From positions 1 through 64,000 of the forward strand of contig JAGPFC010000009.1 in the NCBI GenBank assembly GCA_018056685.1: a stretch of DNA of 64,000 nt, read 5' to 3'. Within the stretch, counting starts at the first letter, position 1; each line of letters starts with the position of its first letter. The notes under the pieces are model-generated. The model saw only the letters and a program-made list of their open reading frames with translations, was not told where the DNA came from and ran no database searches. This document shows positions 61,234 to 64,000 of this stretch, piece by piece. Both the position numbers and the translations under genes were made by a program. Source of the stretch: Smithella sp. Its GTDB lineage: Bacteria > Desulfobacterota > Syntrophia > Syntrophales > Smithellaceae.

Positions 61234-62489
61234 AGTTTTTTTAGTTCTTCCCAGAAAGAAGGAAACGATTTATCGACGCATCGCTTGTCGCTGATTTCGA
61301 TGCCGGGCACAACAAGGCCGGCAATGCCGAAGCACATGGCAATACGATGATCATTATAGGTTTCAATGGTTGCCGGATGTATTTGTCCGCCCCCAATCAC
61401 CACACCATCGGGCAATTCGCGGGCCTCAATGCCGACACGGTTCAATTCCGCAACGATGGCCGCCAGACGATTGCTTTCTTTAATTCTCAAATGCGCCACA
61501 TTGTTGATGATGGTCTGTCCCTTGCGAAACGCCGCCAGAACCGCCAGCGTGGGCACCATATCCGGCATATCTTTCAGGTCGAAGGAGAAATCGCCCTGGA
61601 CAAGATTTCCTCCGGTCACTTCCACCCAGGTTTCTCCCGACGTTACTTTACATCCCAGTTTTTCAAACACATCCAGCAGCTTAATGTCACCCTGTCTGCT
61701 TTGCCGGCTGATGCCCTCGATCCTGATTGTCTTTTTCAAAAGCGCCGCCGCCAAAAAGAAATAGGAAGCGCTGGAAGCATCCCCCTCGACAAAATATTTT
61801 CGTCCCCGATAAATCTCACCGGCTTTCACGTGGTATTCAAATTGAGCCGTCTGACGGATATTGGCACCAAAATCCTTCATCACGGTAATCGTCAGGTCGA
61901 TATAGGGGGTGGATACCACGCCTCCTTCCAGATTCAAATCCATGCCTTTATTTGTATAGGGCGCGCACAAAAGCAATGCTGATACATACTGCGAGCTTTC
62001 AATATTCCGAAGCGTCACCTTTCCTCCGGCAAGCCCGTTGGCTCTGATTCGCACCGGTGGACAATTATTATTCGTCTGAATATCAACGCCCATTTCCTGT
62101 AAAGCATCGGCCAGAGCGCCCACCGGCCTTTCGCAGAGACGTTTTTCCCCGGTCAAGACATACTTTCCCTTACCCAGACAAACCAGTGCCGTCAGAAAGC
62201 GAAGCGCTGTACCGTTATTCCCCAGAAATAATTCCTGACCGCTACCGGATAATCTGCCGCCTGTGCCGGCAACGTAAAATCCGTCTTCATTTTCTGTTAT
62301 GGTTGCACCCAGCACGCGTAATCCGCCGATTAAATATGTCGTGTCCTGAGAAACCAGAACATTACTAATGACAGAGTCCCCTTCGGCCAAGGCAGCCGCC
62401 ACCAGCACCCGCTGACTCAGGCTCTTGGAGCCGGGAACCCGAACCGTTGTCTTTAACTTTTTTTTAATCCGGCCATTGTCTCTATTCAC
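61230..62489 (-). CDS. aroA: EPSP synthase (3-phosphoshikimate 1-carboxyvinyltransferase)
   Basis: A 419-residue enzyme with PGSKSLSQRVLVAAALAEG, LFLGNNGTALRFLTAL and the C-terminal LRIKESNRL and DHRIAMCFG. It joins PEP to shikimate-3-phosphate. It overlaps aroDE and aroK by four bases each, so the operon is tightly coupled. GNNGTALR has Asn where many have Ala (GNAGTxxR), as in several divergent classes. Confidence 0.95.
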   Translation of the reverse strand: MNRDNGRIKKKLKTTVRVPGSKSLSQRVLVAAALAEGDSVISNVLVSQDTTYLIGGLRVLGATITENEDGFYVAGTGGRLSGSGQELFLGNNGTALRFLTALVCLGKGKYVLTGEKRLCERPVGALADALQEMGVDIQTNNNCPPVRIRANGLAGGKVTLRNIESSQYVSALLLCAPYTNKGMDLNLEGGVVSTPYIDLTITVMKDFGANIRQTAQFEYHVKAGEIYRGRKYFVEGDASSASYFFLAAALLKKTIRIEGISRQSRQGDIKLLDVFEKLGCKVTSGETWVEVTGGNLVQGDFSFDLKDMPDMVPTLAVLAAFRKGQTIINNVAHLRIKESNRLAAIVAELNRVGIEARELPDGVVIGGGQIHPATIETYNDHRIAMCFGIAGLVVPGIEISDKRCVDKSFPSFWEELKKL

Positions 62490-64000
62490 TTTTTTGTCAA
62501 CCTCTCCAATATTACTTTTTTCATCAGTTCACGGGGCGGCTCCTTGCCTGTCCACAGCCGCAATTGTTCCGCACCCTGATGGACAAACATATCCGCTCCG
62601 GAGAAAATATAACACCCCTGCCTCTGGGCATCTTTGAGCAATTTCGTATGCAATGGATTGTAGATAACATCCATGACATATTGATAACCGGTAAGCGTCG
62701 TGGCGTTCACGGGTGATTTGTCCTGATGAGGATACATACCCACCGACGTGGTATTAATCAGACAGTCGGCCTTGATCCTGCCTGCTTCGGAAAGAGGATA
62801 AAAAAAGCAATTCAATTTACCGGAAAGCATCTTTCCCTTTTCGGGCGTGCGATTCACGATGACGGGAATCCCGCCTTCCTTTTTTATTCCATAAGCTGCC
62901 GCCCGTGCGGTTCCGCCCGCGCCGATGATGACAAACGTTTTATTTTTGATGGTCATGGCCGATTTCAGGGTCAGCGTTAATCCCAGCCAATCGGTATTAT
63001 AACCGGTCAGGATGCCGTCACGGTTAACAATCGTGTTCACCGCGCCGATTTCCAGAGCATCATCGTCAAGGTCATCCAGATATTTCATCACCGCGACTTT
63101 AAACGGAATGGTCACACTGGCCCCGTGAATATTCATTCCTCTGATGCCGGCCACCGCCCCGCCGATATCCTGAACACAGGCCGCACTGTAGCTTTCATCA
63201 ATGCCCATTTTTTTCAAGGCCGCGTTATGCATGAGCGGCGAGAGGCTGTGCCCTACCGGATTGCCTAATAAAACAAAATTTTTCGGCGGAGACTTTTGCA
63301 ACGACAAAGCCTGCACTGACGCTGTCTGATGACTTCCGTTGAACCAGTTCTGAAACTGATTCATTTCATGAACCGTGTACTGTCCGGGTGCGGACTGACC
63401 GGAACGCTCCAGCGTGGCAAAGCTTAAATAACTGCCCATGAAAGGTGCGATGGCGCGGCTGATGCCACCTTTTTCACCCATGCAAAGCGCGATGATTGGC
63501 TGAGACCGGTGACGCGCGAAAGAAATCAAATTGAGGGTAATCAGATTATCTTCAATTTTAGTTGCCGTGGTCACGATTTTAACAATGGCCGGTTTGAACT
63601 TTACGCACTGCTGAAATACTTTTTTCAGCTCCGTCAGGGGCGGCGTTTCCTGAAGGTTGTGATAAGAAACAATCATGCCGGTTTTTGAGCCTTTCTGGGC
63701 GCATAGAGATTTCAATTCATGAATGACGGCGCTTCCTTCGGCCAGTTCAATATCAATGAAGTCAACACCTAATTCAATGGCTTCTTTTAGCAGCGCCATT
63801 TTCACTTTTTTGCTTCTGTAATTTTTTTTACGCTTTGCCACAACACCGGCTGCAGCAGCTTCCTCCTGCTTCCGGCACGTGACAATGATTTGAACAGAAT
63901 CGGAATTGTCGCGAACGGCCGCAATCAATTCAGCCAGATCAACCTGACCGATTAAGTCCATTCTCAATTCGATGAAATCGGCAAACCGGCAGCTTTTTTC
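62486..64000 (-). CDS. aroDE: Bifunctional 3-dehydroquinate dehydratase / shikimate dehydrogenase, 5' end outside the window
   Basis: The frame is open to the right edge: residues ADFIELRMDLIG, the usual type I dehydroquinase strand, span 63967, so the true start lies beyond 64000. The N-terminal half is a type I dehydroquinase with catalytic His in VSYHNLQETP and Schiff-base Lys in IVKIVTTATK. The C-terminal half is shikimate dehydrogenase: GNPVGHSLSPLMHNAAL, NTDWLG, GAGGTARAAAYGI. It catalyses two successive steps. Similar fusions occur in plants and some bacteria. Heads the visible part of the aro operon. Confidence 0.94.
   Translation of the reverse strand, partial: EKSCRFADFIELRMDLIGQVDLAELIAAVRDNSDSVQIIVTCRKQEEAAAAGVVAKRKKNYRSKKVKMALLKEAIELGVDFIDIELAEGSAVIHELKSLCAQKGSKTGMIVSYHNLQETPPLTELKKVFQQCVKFKPAIVKIVTTATKIEDNLITLNLISFARHRSQPIIALCMGEKGGISRAIAPFMGSYLSFATLERSGQSAPGQYTVHEMNQFQNWFNGSHQTASVQALSLQKSPPKNFVLLGNPVGHSLSPLMHNAALKKMGIDESYSAACVQDIGGAVAGIRGMNIHGASVTIPFKVAVMKYLDDLDDDALEIGAVNTIVNRDGILTGYNTDWLGLTLTLKSAMTIKNKTFVIIGAGGTARAAAYGIKKEGGIPVIVNRTPEKGKMLSGKLNCFFYPLSEAGRIKADCLINTTSVGMYPHQDKSPVNATTLTGYQYVMDVIYNPLHTKLLKDAQRQGCYIFSGADMFVHQGAEQLRLWTGKEPPRELMKKVILERLTKK

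Overview
The window looks like chromosome from an obligately anaerobic, probably syntrophic deltaproteobacterium (Desulfobacterota; a Syntrophales relative of Syntrophus or Smithella is my inference, not a computed placement). The reasons are two tandem Flx-Hdr (NADH dehydrogenase / heterodisulfide-reductase-like) gene sets, an acyl-CoA dehydrogenase, an aldehyde:ferredoxin oxidoreductase (tungstopterin family), an acyl-CoA ligase with an ACT-domain partner, and two genes interrupted by in-frame UGA codons that are best read as selenocysteine. No rRNA, tRNA, CRISPR array, prophage or intact insertion sequence was seen.

Layout. 1-7.4 kb: chemotaxis block, with cheA, cheW and two methyl-accepting proteins on the minus strand (the last runs off the left edge), and cheY and a CheC-type phosphatase divergently on plus. 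7.6-16.4 kb: housekeeping and redox genes (APH-AAA fusion kinase, BamD, thioredoxin, nucleoside phosphorylase, acyl-CoA ligase/ACT/'CQLG' operon, Ogt, C_GCAxxG_C_C protein) ending in a peroxiredoxin-like selenoprotein. 16.5-24.3 kb: homocysteine methyltransferase-MTHFR fusion, AOR, SCP2-like protein, M24 peptidase-like protein, acyl-CoA dehydrogenase. 24.5-40.5 kb: the main feature, two consecutive Flx-Hdr sets read on minus. The upstream set (hdrA2-flxD-flxC-hdrC-hdrB-flxB-flxA) has a UGA-containing flxD and a giant HdrA with a GltD-like module inside it. A terminator follows, then the second set (hdrCB fusion-hdrA-flxD-flxC-flxB-flxA), whose FlxD has Cys at the same place.

40.7-47.5 kb: EngB, a glycosyltransferase, a MITE-like palindrome, a sigma-54 response regulator and histidine kinase preceded by a 59-residue membrane protein, and an array of hairpins sharing an AAGC/AAGCG loop motif. 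47.5-50.2 kb: an orphan ATP synthase subunit c with a signal-peptide-like leader, a Cache-domain membrane protein with no output domain, a small membrane protein and an AtpZ-like protein. 50.2-55.5 kb: RNase P RNA (minus) beside the conserved rpmH-rnpA-yidD-yidC-jag-mnmE series. 55.5-64 kb (minus): aroDE-aroA-aroK-aroC-tyrA, continuing with almost no gaps into a sirtuin, a TANGO2-type protein, a Nudix hydrolase and a class II HDAC-like deacetylase, then a PilZ protein.

How it fits together (inference). Acyl-CoA ligase and acyl-CoA dehydrogenase would generate reduced carriers. The Flx-Hdr complexes would exchange electrons between NAD(H), ferredoxin and a thiol/disulfide or other partner by flavin-based bifurcation. 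AOR would link ferredoxin to aldehyde/acid interconversion. The strongest new items are the two UGA/selenocysteine genes with SECIS-like hairpins, the HdrA-GltD-HdrA fusion, the hairpin array and the orphan subunit c locus.
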